From positions 1 through 64,000 of the forward strand of contig NZ_LQZA01000002.1 of assembly GCF_001581925.1 (NCBI RefSeq): a DNA stretch of 64,000 nt, in the 5' to 3' direction. Of this stretch, positions 9,570 through 19,609 are shown one piece after another. Position numbers and translations under genes: made by a program. This DNA is from Ferrovum sp. PN-J185. GTDB taxonomy: Bacteria; Pseudomonadota; Gammaproteobacteria; Burkholderiales; Ferrovaceae. Positions within the stretch are counted from its first letter, which is position 1. Each line of letters starts with the position of its first letter. The notes below the pieces were generated by a model. The model searched no databases. It was not told the origin of the DNA and saw only the letters and a program-made list of their open reading frames with translations.

Positions 9570-10721
9570 ATGTTTTATGCGCGTAACGCTTCAAAAACGA
9601 TTGAACGGTTAACCAAAGGTTTTCCGATCATTGCTATTACAGGACCTCGGCAATCAGGCAAGACCACCCTTGCGCGCCATCAATTTCCTGACAAGCCTTA
9701 CATTTCTCTCGAAAATCCTGACGAACGAGAATTCGCCACCAACGACCCCAAACGATTTTTGGCTCGTTTCCCAAAGGGGGCCGTCCTTGATGAGATTCAA
9801 CGTTGTCCAAGCCTGTTTTCATGGTTACAAGGAATTGTTGATCAACAGATGATTCCTGGGCAGTTTATCCTTACTGGCTCATCTCAGTTTGAGTTACTTA
9901 GTAGCATTAACCAGTCTTTAGCTGGAAGAGTGGGAAAGGTGGAGCTATTGACACTATCCTTATCAGAACTCAAAGCGGCTCATTGCATGCCCGCAACATT
10001 GGATCAATTAATACTCAAGGGTACCTATCCTGCTCTTTACAGCAGAGAGATTGAACCTACTGATTGGTACAGTAATTATGTCGCAACTTATGTAGAAAGA
10101 GATGTTCGTCAACTCATTAATGTAAAAAATCTTAATCAGTTTCAACGTTTTTTAAAATTATGCGCAGCTCGTAGCGGTCAATTACTCAATTTAACTTCAC
10201 TTGGAAATGATTGCGGTATCAGTAGCCATACGGCACAAGAATGGATCAGCGTATTAGAAGCAAGTTACATCGTGAAGCGTATTATGCCGTTTCATAGCAA
10301 TTTTGGTAAACGATTAATTAAAGCACCAAAACTTTATTTTTTGGATACAGGTCTCGCCTCATGGTTATTGAATATAACCACTAGTGATATCTTGTCTGTC
10401 CACCCTTTTCGAGGCGCTCTCTTTGAATCAATGGTAGTGGCTGAGATGATCAAACACCAATTTAATCACGGCAGTCGTTTACACTTAAGCTTTTGGCGTG
10501 ATAACTCAGGAACTGAAATAGATATCATTGATGAGCAAGAAAACCCTATCAAAGCAGTAGAAATCAAATCTGGTGCCACCTTCACAACAGAATGGGTACA
10601 CTCTCTAATCAAATTAAACCGATTATTGAACAATCCCTCTGTTCAATTAAAAGTTATCTATGGAGGAGATGAGAGTTTTGAGCGCGATAATTATCAAGTA
10701 ACCAGTTGGCGAGATTTATAA
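9570..10721 (+). CDS. AAA_14/DUF4143 ATP-binding protein (first copy)
   Basis: From ATG 9570 the protein has 383 residues; a TTG at 9510 would add 20 residues unlike the family. The N-terminal ATPase has Walker A GPRQSGKTTL, Walker B AVLDEIQR and the sensor segment FILTGSSQFELL. The C-terminal DUF4143 part ends with FWRDNSGTEIDIIDEQENPIKAVEIKSG, an E-x-D...E-x-K arrangement like PD-(D/E)XK nuclease folds. Family members are abundant, often horizontally acquired, and have no settled function. Its TnpA-free setting and the neighbouring paralogue suggest an accessory cargo gene. It lies between tauE-like and ribF, inside otherwise conserved core genes. Confidence 0.85.
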   Translation: MFYARNASKTIERLTKGFPIIAITGPRQSGKTTLARHQFPDKPYISLENPDEREFATNDPKRFLARFPKGAVLDEIQRCPSLFSWLQGIVDQQMIPGQFILTGSSQFELLSSINQSLAGRVGKVELLTLSLSELKAAHCMPATLDQLILKGTYPALYSREIEPTDWYSNYVATYVERDVRQLINVKNLNQFQRFLKLCAARSGQLLNLTSLGNDCGISSHTAQEWISVLEASYIVKRIMPFHSNFGKRLIKAPKLYFLDTGLASWLLNITTSDILSVHPFRGALFESMVVAEMIKHQFNHGSRLHLSFWRDNSGTEIDIIDEQENPIKAVEIKSGATFTTEWVHSLIKLNRLLNNPSVQLKVIYGGDESFERDNYQVTSWRDL

Positions 10722-10882
10722 TCATTTCATGCTACAAAAGAAATGAATAACTGAAGTAGGTAAAAGTGGAGCCGCTGGCATCAGGAGCGTTACAATAATC
10801 GTCAAAAAAGTTAATCTTGCATCAAAATAATGACTTAATTATCAAATAGATAATCCTAAAAAGTCTGATTTCTTTAATTTTA

Positions 10883-10970
10883 ATTCCAAATTTCACGCTC
10901 GTATATTCCAAATTTCACGCTCGTATATTCCAAAATTTACGTTTTAAAATTCCGAAATTTACGCTATTAT
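10883..10970. repeat. Four tandem 22-bp repeats directly before the second DUF4143 gene
   Basis: Units lie at 10883-10904, 10905-10926, 10927-10948 and 10949-10970. Units 1 and 2 are identical and start ATTCCAAATTTCACGCTCG; units 3 and 4 are diverged (ATTCCAAAATTTACG, ATTCCGAAATTTACG). The array ends 7 bp before the ATG at 10978, so it covers the promoter and ribosome-binding region. The 22-bp period is about two helical turns, which would place repeated protein sites on one face of the DNA. No such array precedes the first copy. Confidence 0.9.
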
Positions 10971-10977
10971 ATTAAGC

Positions 10978-12216
10978 ATGTCTAACTTAACTTTTTACCC
11001 ACGTCACATCGAGTCGCGTATTACAGAAGCCATGTCTGATACGCCTGTAGTGTTACTGGCCGGGCCTCGTCAGTCAGGAAAAACAACATTGGTTCGTCAA
11101 CTATCAGGCAGCGTGGGTCGATATTTAACCCTGGATGATGAGCTTACTTTGATGTCAGCCAAAGAAGATCCTGTCGGAATGATCCGTAACCTAGATTGTG
11201 CGGTCATTGACGAAGTACAGCGCGCTCCCTCTTTGCTGTTAGCCATCAAAAAGAGTGTGGATGAAGATAGACGTCCCGGGCGTTTCTTACTGACAGGATC
11301 AGCTAATCTAATGGCTTTACCGACAGTGGCAGACTCCTTAGCTGGTCGTATGGAGACTTTATTACTGCTTCCTCTCTCCCAAAGTGAAATCGAAGGGCAG
11401 TCAACAAACTGGCTTGATAGCGTATTCTCTGAGCAAATTCCCAAGCCATATACAAAAGCAGTGGAATCTGACTTGGTTGATCGTGTACTAAGGGGTGGGT
11501 ACCCTGAAGCTATTTCAAGAACCACAGAGAGACGACGAGCTTCATGGGTACGGCAATATATCGACGCGCTCATTTTACGTGACATTCGTGATGTCGCAAG
11601 TATTGACAAGCTGGATCAGTTGCCACGATTTTTGCACGCCTTGGCACAAACTGCGGGACAAATGTGTAACTACAGTGAGCTAGGCGGCCTGTGTGGGCTG
11701 GACAGCAAAACTGCAGCGAAGTACGTCAGCGTGTTTGAGCAGATGTACTTACTCAGACGGACAGAGGTTTGGGCCCACAACAGACTTAAGCGAATCGTTA
11801 AAACCTCTAAATTACAGTTCATTGACTCTGGTTTACTGGCGAGCTTAGTTGGTCTGACTGTTGAAGAGGTTCAGCATAACCGAAGTCGGTTTGGTCATGT
11901 TCTGGAATCCTTTGTTTACGGTGAACTACTCAAAGCCACTACTACAGCAGAGAGTAGGTACACATTAATGTACTACCGCGATACCGACAAAGTTGAGGTT
12001 GATATAGTAATTGAGAACGCAGCCGGACAATTGGTTGGTGTTGAAGTGAAAGCCTCTGGCACTGTGAAGGAGAGTGATTTAAAGGGATTGAGAAAATTGA
12101 GTCATTTGGCCGGTACGCAATTTAAGATGGGTATCTTGCTTTATAACGGTGATGAAACCCTGCCTTTGGGTGACAATATTTGGGCGGCTCCGCTCGCCAC
12201 CCTGTGGGGTAAATAG
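10978..12216 (+). CDS. AAA_14/DUF4143 ATP-binding protein (second copy)
   Basis: The 412-residue protein has Walker A GPRQSGKTTLVRQL, Walker B CAVIDEVQRAPSLL, the sensor FLLTGSANLMALP and the arginine-rich segment GRMETLLLLPLSQ. The C-terminal DUF4143 region ends YYRDTDKVEVDIVIENAAGQLVGVEVKAS, again E-x-D...E-x-K. It is clearly a diverged relative of the copy just upstream, not a fresh duplicate, and belongs to a different subgroup. The four 22-bp repeats abut its start and leave no room for a normal leader, so binding there would block expression. Function is unknown. Confidence 0.87.
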   Translation: MSNLTFYPRHIESRITEAMSDTPVVLLAGPRQSGKTTLVRQLSGSVGRYLTLDDELTLMSAKEDPVGMIRNLDCAVIDEVQRAPSLLLAIKKSVDEDRRPGRFLLTGSANLMALPTVADSLAGRMETLLLLPLSQSEIEGQSTNWLDSVFSEQIPKPYTKAVESDLVDRVLRGGYPEAISRTTERRRASWVRQYIDALILRDIRDVASIDKLDQLPRFLHALAQTAGQMCNYSELGGLCGLDSKTAAKYVSVFEQMYLLRRTEVWAHNRLKRIVKTSKLQFIDSGLLASLVGLTVEEVQHNRSRFGHVLESFVYGELLKATTTAESRYTLMYYRDTDKVEVDIVIENAAGQLVGVEVKASGTVKESDLKGLRKLSHLAGTQFKMGILLYNGDETLPLGDNIWAAPLATLWGK

Positions 12217-12388
12217 TCGGAATCTTTCCTCATTAAACATAGCGTTAACAAATTGCGGGTTCGCATAATCCATTAAAAAACACAGGTAATAGGGAGCCAA
12301 AGTTGCATTTCAATAATTACCCTTGTATGGGATTCAATTCAGACAAAACCGCGAATTAGCGTTAAAATTGAGTATTTTACGTCTTAAG

Positions 12389-13321
12389 ATGCAAATTCAC
12401 TTAGGGCTATCCCAGCCCTTAACCAAGTCTTGCGCCTTGACCATAGGCAACTTTGACGGTGTCCACTTAGGTCATCAAATGATGATTAAGCAAGTGGTGA
12501 CTCAAGCACGTGCTCGTCATTTAAACAGTGTGGTCATGACTTTTGAGCCGCATCCCAAAGACTTTTTTGCCCCTCAATTTAGTCAACCTCGCCTTACCAG
12601 CTTACGGGAAAAAATTGAATTAATTGAGGCGGCTAATGTGGATCACGTGGTTATTTTGCGCTTTAATCATGATTTGGCAAAAACCACAGCAGAGGAGTTT
12701 GTTAATCGTATTCTCAAGCAACAATTGCATACCCGTTATTTACTTGTTGGCGATGATTTTCGGTTTGGTGCCAAACGACAGGGCGATTTTGCTTATCTTC
12801 TCTCCCGTGCGACAGAAGCAGGTTTTACCTGCGAATCGATGGATAGCCATAGGGTGGGGCAAGAGAGGGTATCAAGTAGCGCGATCCGTGAGACACTGCA
12901 GCAGGGTCAATTAGACATGGCGCGTCAATTACTGGGTCGGCCTTTTTATATTAGCGGGCGCGTCGCCTTTGGTAAACAATTAGGAAGAACCATAGGCTAC
13001 CCCACGGCGAATATCCCTTTAGGAAGAAGAATACCTCCGTTACAAGGTATTTTTGCTGTTACAGTAGAGGGGCTACATAATGAGCCTATTAAAGGTGTAG
13101 CGAGTCTTGGCACAAGACCCTCTGTTGAGTCAAACCATGAGCCTTGGTTAGAAGTCCATTTGTTTGACTTTAATGACAACATTTATGGTCGACGTATCCA
13201 CGTGAACTTTTATCACAAGATCCGTGACGAAGCGGAATTTACAACCTTAGACGAATTAATTAAACAAATTGATTTGGATGCTCTTGAAGCAAAAGCTTAT
13301 TTAACCTCACTATCACTATGA
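12389..13321 (+). CDS. ribF: Bifunctional riboflavin kinase / FAD synthetase
   Basis: The FAD synthetase half carries [17 protein letters not shown] and the [11 protein letters not shown] segment; the riboflavin kinase half carries [11 protein letters not shown] and [10 protein letters not shown] near the C-terminus. It makes FMN and FAD from riboflavin. Start ATG 12389 ([11 protein letters not shown]) gives 310 residues, the family norm; the frame extends upstream to TTG 12323 with unrelated sequence. The stop overlaps the ileS start (ATGA), so the two are translationally coupled. Confidence 0.95.
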   Translation: MQIHLGLSQPLTKSCALTIGNFDGVHLGHQMMIKQVVTQARARHLNSVVMTFEPHPKDFFAPQFSQPRLTSLREKIELIEAANVDHVVILRFNHDLAKTTAEEFVNRILKQQLHTRYLLVGDDFRFGAKRQGDFAYLLSRATEAGFTCESMDSHRVGQERVSSSAIRETLQQGQLDMARQLLGRPFYISGRVAFGKQLGRTIGYPTANIPLGRRIPPLQGIFAVTVEGLHNEPIKGVASLGTRPSVESNHEPWLEVHLFDFNDNIYGRRIHVNFYHKIRDEAEFTTLDELIKQIDLDALEAKAYLTSLSL

Positions 13322-16152
13322 CTGATTACAAAAAAACCCTTAATTTACCTGATACCCCTTTTGCCATGCGTGCAGATCTCGCTAAACGCGAGCCACAATG
13401 GATCAAGCGCTGGCTTGAACAAAAACGCTATCAACAATTACGTCATGTCGCAGCTAATCGTCCTAAATATATTCTTCACGATGGCCCACCTTATGCCAAC
13501 GGTGATATTCATATTGGTCATGCTGTCAATAAAATTCTTAAAGATATTATTATCAAAAGTAAAACCTTATCTGGTTTTGATGCGCCTTATATTCCAGGTT
13601 GGGATTGCCATGGCTTACCTATTGAACTACAAGTAGAAAAAAAACACGGTAAAAATATTGATGCCAAACAATTTAGGCAGCTATGTCGCCAATACGCTCT
13701 TGAACAAGTAGACAAACAAAAGGCTGATTTTATTCGCCTTGGAGTGAGTGCTGACTGGGACAATCCTTATCTCACCTTAGCGCCTCAGATTGAAGCTGAT
13801 ATCGTTAGATCACTTGGTCAGTTATGGCAACGAGGCTTTCTTCACCAAGGTCAAAAACCCGTGAATTGGTGCCTAGATTGTGGCTCAGCTTTAGCTGAAG
13901 CAGAAGTGGAATATGAAAACAAAGTCTCTCCTGCTGTGGATGTGGGATTCACTGTTACCCATCAACAAGAGTTAGAAAAAAAGCTTGATCTCACACTCAC
14001 TAATAAACCGATTTTAGCTGTTATTTGGACTACTACCCCTTGGACATTACCTGGTAATGAAGCGGTATGTGTGAATCCAGAGTTAAGCTACACACTCACC
14101 GAAACAGAAACAAACTATTTGCTATTAGCCACAGATTTAGTTGATGCTTCTCTATTACGTTATCAAGTATCAGGAAATACAGTGGCTACCATTCAAGGTC
14201 GCGAATTAGAGGGACTAGAGCTCACTCACCCACTCTTTGATAAACAAGTTCCCATTATTTTAGGGGAACATGTGTTAGCTGATTCGGGAACAGGATTGGT
14301 CCATACTGCTCCTGCCCATGGTATGGATGACTATATTGTAGGTCTGCGTTATCAATTACCTGTAAAGAGCCCTGTTCTTGATAATGGTTGCTTTGTAGAG
14401 GGAACCCCTGTTGTGGCAGGGCAGTTTGTATGGAAAGCCAACCCCATCATTGTGGCCAAACTGAAAGAAACAGGACTTTTGTTAGCGCACAGTGAATTTA
14501 CTCATAGTTACCCACACTGTTGGCGACATAAAACGCCAATTATCTTTAGAGCTACCGCTCAGTGGTTTATCACCATGGATAACCACCCCAATGGGCTTCC
14601 TTCATTGAGAGAGACGGCTTTACAAGAAGTGGAGAAGACAGCGTTTTTCCCGCAATGGGGTCGCGCACGACTTAATGCCATGATTGAAAAGCGTCCTGAT
14701 TGGTGTGTCTCACGCCAACGCGCATGGGGAGTACCTATTCCTTTTTATGTCCACAAACAAACGGGTGAGCTTCATCCTAATACTCAAGCCATTACTGAGA
14801 CAATTGCCCAGCGTATAGAAAAAGAGGGAATTGATGCTTGGTTTGAAGCGTCTATTGATGAGTTATTAGGTAATGATGCCAAAGACTATCGTCCACTAAA
14901 AGACACTTTAGATGTGTGGTTTGATTCTGGTACTACTCATTTTTCAGTACTCGACCAGCGCGAGGGAGTACACAGTCCTGCTGATCTTTATTTAGAAGGA
15001 TCAGACCAACATCGTGGTTGGTTTCAATCCTCTCTTCTCACCTCCTGCGGCATGAAGTCTCACGCCCCTTATAAAGCACTGCTCACTCATGGCTTTGTGG
15101 TGGACGGGGAAGGTCGTAAGATGAGTAAGTCGTTGGGAAATGTGATTTTCCCGCAAGAGGTCATGAAAAATCTTGGTGCTGATAATTTAAGATTATGGGT
15201 AGCTAGCACTGATTATTCAGGGGAGCTTAATTTATCCGATGAAATTCTCAAACGGGTGGTGGAGTCTTACCGTCGCATTAGAAATACCTTACGCTTTTTA
15301 CTCGCTAATATTTCAGATTTTGATTTCTCCAGTCAAGCCGTTGCTATAGAGAACTGGCTTGCTATTGATCGCTATGTAGTGAGTTTAACTGAAGAAGTAC
15401 AACGAGAAATACAAGGTTATTATGAGCGCTTTGAGTTTCATTCAGTGACGCAACGTATCCAAACTTTTTGTAGTGAAGATTTAGGTGGATTTTATTTAGA
15501 TATCCTTAAAGATCGACTCTATACCACAGCACCACATAGCACTGCGCGTCGCTCTGCGCAGACAGCGCTCTATCACATCACGCATGCTTTATTGCGTTGG
15601 CTGGCACCGATTTTAACCTTTACAGCGGAAGAGGCTTGGATAACACTTAATGGGCAACCAGAAGATACTGACATGTCAGTTTTTCATGAACAGTGGTATA
15701 CCCTTCCAACACTCTCTGATGCCTCTACTCTTCTTAAGGAGTGGAGCCATTTAAGAGAGTTTCGCTCCCTTGTACAAAAAGAGTTAGAACATAAACGAGC
15801 AGAGGGAGTGATTGGCTCATCACTTAAAGCTGACGTGACACTCTATGTTGATCAGACACTGATGCACTGGCTCGCACCTCTCAAAGAGGATTTACGTTTT
15901 ATTTTTATAACCTCGCAAGCTCAACTCTCTTTATTGTCTGAGAGTGAATTACAGGATAGAGAGACAATTGAATTTACGCTTAATGGAGACACCACTCATT
16001 TCACCATTCAGGTCAAAGCCAGTGAGCATCAAAAGTGTGAACGTTGCTGGCATTATCGTGAAGAGGTAGGACATGACCATGATCATCCACTCTTATGCGC
16101 GCGCTGTATAAGTAATATTCATGGCAGCGAGGAAACACGTCACTATGCGTAA
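13318..16152 (+). CDS. ileS: Isoleucyl-tRNA synthetase
   Basis: The 944-residue class I synthetase shows the HIGH-type motif in [25 protein letters not shown] in [12 protein letters not shown], the editing domain ([12 protein letters not shown]) and a C-terminal zinc finger ([11 protein letters not shown]...LLCARC). It charges tRNA-Ile and hydrolyses mischarged valine. It overlaps ribF by 4 bp upstream and lspA by 8 bp (from ATG 16145) downstream, the conserved ribF-ileS-lspA-ispH operon order. Confidence 0.98.
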   Translation: MTDYKKTLNLPDTPFAMRADLAKREPQWIKRWLEQKRYQQLRHVAANRPKYILHDGPPYANGDIHIGHAVNKILKDIIIKSKTLSGFDAPYIPGWDCHGLPIELQVEKKHGKNIDAKQFRQLCRQYALEQVDKQKADFIRLGVSADWDNPYLTLAPQIEADIVRSLGQLWQRGFLHQGQKPVNWCLDCGSALAEAEVEYENKVSPAVDVGFTVTHQQELEKKLDLTLTNKPILAVIWTTTPWTLPGNEAVCVNPELSYTLTETETNYLLLATDLVDASLLRYQVSGNTVATIQGRELEGLELTHPLFDKQVPIILGEHVLADSGTGLVHTAPAHGMDDYIVGLRYQLPVKSPVLDNGCFVEGTPVVAGQFVWKANPIIVAKLKETGLLLAHSEFTHSYPHCWRHKTPIIFRATAQWFITMDNHPNGLPSLRETALQEVEKTAFFPQWGRARLNAMIEKRPDWCVSRQRAWGVPIPFYVHKQTGELHPNTQAITETIAQRIEKEGIDAWFEASIDELLGNDAKDYRPLKDTLDVWFDSGTTHFSVLDQREGVHSPADLYLEGSDQHRGWFQSSLLTSCGMKSHAPYKALLTHGFVVDGEGRKMSKSLGNVIFPQEVMKNLGADNLRLWVASTDYSGELNLSDEILKRVVESYRRIRNTLRFLLANISDFDFSSQAVAIENWLAIDRYVVSLTEEVQREIQGYYERFEFHSVTQRIQTFCSEDLGGFYLDILKDRLYTTAPHSTARRSAQTALYHITHALLRWLAPILTFTAEEAWITLNGQPEDTDMSVFHEQWYTLPTLSDASTLLKEWSHLREFRSLVQKELEHKRAEGVIGSSLKADVTLYVDQTLMHWLAPLKEDLRFIFITSQAQLSLLSESELQDRETIEFTLNGDTTHFTIQVKASEHQKCERCWHYREEVGHDHDHPLLCARCISNIHGSEETRHYA

Positions 16153-16615
16153 CTTCAGAGTATATTTATTGATTGTCATGATGGTGATCGCTGTGGATCA
16201 GTGGACAAAAAGCTGGGTGTTGTCACATCTTATTCCCTACCACGACGTCATTACGGTTAATTCATTATTTAACATTGTCTTAGCTAAAAATCCAGGTGCG
16301 GCATTTAGTCTGCTTGCTAACGCCGGGGGGTGGCAACGCTACTTCTTTACAGCCATTGCTGTCACTGCAGTAATATGGTTGTGCATACTCATTTATCGCC
16401 ATCAACAAGAGCACTTTTTCTCAATTAGTTTAAGCTTGATTCTTGGTGGGGCACTCGGTAATCTAATTGATAGATTATATGTAGGGGTGGTGACTGACTT
16501 TATTCAATGGCATGTGGGGGAGCATTATTGGCCTTCTTTTAACATTGCCGACTCAGCGATCACGGTGGGAGTAATATGTTTAATTTGGGATGGCCTATTT
16601 AAGAAAAATGACTGA
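16145..16615 (+). CDS. lspA: Prolipoprotein signal peptidase II
   Basis: Four membrane segments and the LspA motifs are visible: [31 protein letters not shown] and [11 protein letters not shown], the last two holding the catalytic aspartates. It removes lipoprotein signal peptides in the inner membrane. ATG 16145 gives 156 residues and has GAGGA 11 bases upstream; an ATG at 16121 would add MAARKHVT and overlap ileS more deeply. It overlaps the following gene by 8 bp. Confidence 0.95.
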   Translation: MRNFRVYLLIVMMVIAVDQWTKSWVLSHLIPYHDVITVNSLFNIVLAKNPGAAFSLLANAGGWQRYFFTAIAVTAVIWLCILIYRHQQEHFFSISLSLILGGALGNLIDRLYVGVVTDFIQWHVGEHYWPSFNIADSAITVGVICLIWDGLFKKND

Positions 16616-17261
16616 TTGGCTCAAACTTATTCGTGCAAAAACATTAGTAACTCAACGTCCCATGAAACCTGGGAAAGTCAGTGATAACCCAAGAATTCCT
16701 CCAGGACAAACCGAAGTATCTAATTTTCCTATTCTTGATTTAGGTTTTCGTCCTGACATTCCTCTATCTCACTGGCAACTTAAAGTATTTGGTTTAGTTA
16801 ATCATGAACTGACTTTAACTTGGCAGGATTTTTTAGCGCTGCCTCAATCTGTTGTGACGGCAGATTTTCATTGTGTCACCCGTTGGTCGCAACTTGATAT
16901 GCAGTGGCATGGGGTGTTAGCAAGAGATTTATTACTACAGGCTGAACCATTGGATGAAGCGCATTTTGTTACCCTCCACGGCTACGACAATTACACCACC
17001 AATCTACCCTTGGAAGCGCTACTTGATGATGATGTGATTATTGCTCATCAGCTCTTTAACCAACCTATTGCTCAAGAGCATGGGGGCCCGGTAAGAATCA
17101 TCGTACCTAAACGCTATGCATGGAAGGGATCTAAGTGGCTTAAAGCTATAGAGCTGCACAAAAAAGATCGGCCAGGGTTTTGGGAAGTAAGAGGCTACCA
17201 TAACGATGCCGATCCATGGCTTGAAGAGCGCTTTGGTTTTCCACCAATGGATATTGAATAA
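16608..17261 (+). CDS. Sulfite-oxidase-like molybdopterin-binding oxidoreductase
   Basis: From ATG 16608 the protein has 217 residues with the oxidoreductase molybdopterin-binding fold: LSHWQLKVFGLVNHELTLTWQDFLALP, FHCVTRWSQLDMQWHGV with the Cys expected to ligate molybdenum, and GGPVRIIVPKRYAWKGSKWLKAIEL. No signal peptide or TAT motif is seen, so it is probably cytoplasmic, unlike MsrP. It overlaps lspA by 8 bp and ends directly before the ispH ATG, an unusual insertion into the lspA-ispH pair. The physiological substrate is unknown. Confidence 0.85.
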   Translation: MTDWLKLIRAKTLVTQRPMKPGKVSDNPRIPPGQTEVSNFPILDLGFRPDIPLSHWQLKVFGLVNHELTLTWQDFLALPQSVVTADFHCVTRWSQLDMQWHGVLARDLLLQAEPLDEAHFVTLHGYDNYTTNLPLEALLDDDVIIAHQLFNQPIAQEHGGPVRIIVPKRYAWKGSKWLKAIELHKKDRPGFWEVRGYHNDADPWLEERFGFPPMDIE

Positions 17262-18197
17262 ATGACTAAACCTATTTCCATAAAATTAGCTAATCCGCGT
17301 GGGTTTTGTGCCGGAGTAGACCGAGCAATTGACATAGTCGAGCAAGCACTTATTCGCTTTGGTGCGCCAATTTATGTGCGTCACGAAGTGGTCCATAACC
17401 GTTTTGTGGTGGAAGATCTGAAGAACAAGGGAGCCATCTTTGTTGATGAGCTCAATCAAGTGCCTCAAGGGGCCACAGTCATTTTTAGCGCTCATGGCGT
17501 ATCCTTGCAAGTCAGAGAAGAAGCAGAAAAAAGAGGTCTTAAGGTGTTTGACGCCACCTGCCCTTTGGTAACCAAAGTGCACACTGAGGTCTCTCGCTTA
17601 CATGCACTTGGGCGCGAGATTGTCATGATCGGCCATAAGGGGCACCCCGAAGTGGAAGGCACTCTAGGGCAAGCCAAAGACAACATTTACCTTGTTGAAA
17701 CGCCTGAGGATGTACAAAGTCTTGAGATTCACCACCCTGATCAACTGGCCTATGTAACCCAAACCACCCTGTCGGTGGATGATGCACAAAAAGTCATTGA
17801 TGCGCTCAAAGAGCGCTTTCCTCTCATTCAGGGGCCACGCAAAGATGATATTTGTTATGCCACCCAAAACCGTCAAGATGCCGTTAAGAAGCTAAGTGAA
17901 CAAGCGGATCTGGTGATTGTGGTGGGCTCTCCTACCAGCTCCAACTCAAACCGCCTGAGAGAGGTTGCAGAGAACCTAGGAGTAAGTGCTTACATGGTTG
18001 ATAGAGCAGAAGATATCAAAGCGGAATGGTTAAATAATAAAAGTTCTATTGGTGTTACAGCGGGCGCTTCAGCACCAGAAGTTCTGGTTAATGAAGTGAT
18101 TGCAAGACTTCAACAACTAGGGGCGCAGGAAGTGATGGAGCTGCAAGGAACCCCTGAAAATGTAGTATTTCCCTTACCTAAATCCCTGACCCATTGA
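17262..18197 (+). CDS. ispH: 4-Hydroxy-3-methylbut-2-enyl diphosphate reductase (IspH/LytB)
   Basis: The 311-residue protein carries the three iron-sulfur cysteines in [25 protein letters not shown] and [11 protein letters not shown], and the SHGVS and [11 protein letters not shown] segments typical of IspH. It makes IPP and DMAPP in the last step of the MEP pathway. It follows the sulfite-oxidase-like gene with no gap. Length and motifs are complete. Confidence 0.97.
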   Translation: MTKPISIKLANPRGFCAGVDRAIDIVEQALIRFGAPIYVRHEVVHNRFVVEDLKNKGAIFVDELNQVPQGATVIFSAHGVSLQVREEAEKRGLKVFDATCPLVTKVHTEVSRLHALGREIVMIGHKGHPEVEGTLGQAKDNIYLVETPEDVQSLEIHHPDQLAYVTQTTLSVDDAQKVIDALKERFPLIQGPRKDDICYATQNRQDAVKKLSEQADLVIVVGSPTSSNSNRLREVAENLGVSAYMVDRAEDIKAEWLNNKSSIGVTAGASAPEVLVNEVIARLQQLGAQEVMELQGTPENVVFPLPKSLTH

Positions 18198-18270
18198 AAA
18201 ATAACCCTTTTTTTTAGTACACTAGGAACTTGAAGGGGAGACAAGTGTCTTAAAAGGGAGAGAAAAAATT

Positions 18271-18693
18271 ATGAACCATATAGCCGAGTTATTAAGAAAA
18301 AAAGGCATTATTCCAACACAGCAGCGTTTGATGATTGCCGAAAAACTATTTGAGCGTCGCCAGCACATTTCTGCCGAGCGCCTACTTGCCATGGTTAATG
18401 AAACCCATGCTGAGGTCTCAAAAGCGACCATTTATAACACACTTAATTTATTTGCCGAAAAAGGCCTGGTCAAAGAAATCATCGTTGATCCAGAACGTGT
18501 CTTTTACGATACACATACAGGTTCTCATCATCACTTCTTTGATATCGAATCAGGTGAGTTGCATGATATAGAGTCAGATATGTTACGCGTAGAAGGTTTA
18601 CCTCAACTTCCTCCTGGCATGATTCAGGAGAGCGTAGATATCGTAGTTCGCATTCGTCGTGCACACACTACTGCGATGTCGCATGCCGCTTAA
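18271..18693 (+). CDS. Fur-family repressor, Irr-like, without cysteines
   Basis: The 140-residue protein has the Fur winged helix (IIPTQQRLMIAEKL, EVSKATIYNTLNLFAEKGLV) and the metal-binding dimer segment FYDTHTGSHHHFFDIESGELHDIE. There is not a single cysteine, so the CXXC zinc site of classical Fur is absent, as in Irr. It therefore may sense heme, Mn or peroxide status rather than being the housekeeping Fur; that is inferred. A good ribosome-binding site (GGGAG) precedes ATG 18271. Confidence 0.85.
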   Translation: MNHIAELLRKKGIIPTQQRLMIAEKLFERRQHISAERLLAMVNETHAEVSKATIYNTLNLFAEKGLVKEIIVDPERVFYDTHTGSHHHFFDIESGELHDIESDMLRVEGLPQLPPGMIQESVDIVVRIRRAHTTAMSHAA

Positions 18694-18703
18694 GTTGTAA
18701 ATC

Positions 18704-19609
18704 ATGTCCCAAGCTGCCACTGTTTTACTCATCGGTGGCAGTGGCTTTCTAGGCCGTTATGTCACCTCTCTTTTGCTTGAGAGAGGTGACAAAGTTATCA
18801 TTCCTACCCGCTCAGCTACTATTTCGCATCATCCCATCGAGGTGACTTGGATAACCGACACTGAGTTGTCTCAAGAGCATTTAAATCAATGGGTTAGTAA
18901 ATTAGATTCTGGTGGCGTAGTGATTAATCTTGTGGGTCAGCTTCATGACAGGCCTGGCTTTCCCTATGGACCAGTGTTTAAGGAAGCTCATGTGGAGTTG
19001 GTTAAACGTCTCATTAATGCGTTTAATCACAGCCCAGCAAGACGTTTTATTCATATCAGCTCATTGGGAGCTGATAGTCACGGACCATCCATGTACCAAC
19101 GTAGCAAAGGTGATGCTGAGCGGTATATTAAAGAGAGCTCATTAAATTGGACTATTTTAAGACCCTCAGTGATTTTTGGATCAGATGATCAATTTATACA
19201 GCTCTTTGCCTCTTTATGTAACATTTTTCCAGTGATTCCTTTAGCCTCCGCTCAGAGTCGTTTTCAGCCGGTGGCAGTTAGCGATGTGGCACAGGCCATT
19301 AGTCAATCCATTGATCAACGCAACACTTTTCATCAATCCATTGATTTGGGCGGACCATCTATTTATACCTTAAAAGAGCTGGTGGAATTGGCAGGACGCA
19401 CCGTCAATAAAAAACCCTTGGTGATTCCTATGCCTCACGCTCTTGGCGTAATACAAGCCTGGGCTTTTGAGCATTTACCAGGTAAAACTCTGATGAGTCG
19501 AGACAATTTGGCTTCAATGCAACGAGATAATGTTTTACCTAGTCAATACCAGAGCTTAAAAGAGCTCTTTAATATCAATCCAACCGCCCTTGAGACGCTA
19601 CTACCATGA
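18704..19609 (+). CDS. NDUFA9-like atypical SDR / NAD(P)-binding protein
   Basis: The 301-residue protein begins with a Rossmann glycine motif (VLLIGGSGFLGRYVTSLLLERG), contains HISSLGADSHGPSMYQRSKGDAERYIKESSLNWTILRPSVIFG, and ends with the C-terminal helix of atypical SDRs of the complex I NDUFA9 group. Bacterial members are common in proteobacteria and their reaction is unknown. The last 4 bp overlap the next gene, so they form an operon. Confidence 0.8.
   Translation: MSQAATVLLIGGSGFLGRYVTSLLLERGDKVIIPTRSATISHHPIEVTWITDTELSQEHLNQWVSKLDSGGVVINLVGQLHDRPGFPYGPVFKEAHVELVKRLINAFNHSPARRFIHISSLGADSHGPSMYQRSKGDAERYIKESSLNWTILRPSVIFGSDDQFIQLFASLCNIFPVIPLASAQSRFQPVAVSDVAQAISQSIDQRNTFHQSIDLGGPSIYTLKELVELAGRTVNKKPLVIPMPHALGVIQAWAFEHLPGKTLMSRDNLASMQRDNVLPSQYQSLKELFNINPTALETLLP

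Noticed and set aside
10883-10970. CRISPR array
   Set aside because: The 22-bp units are directly tandem with no spacers and no cas gene is near.
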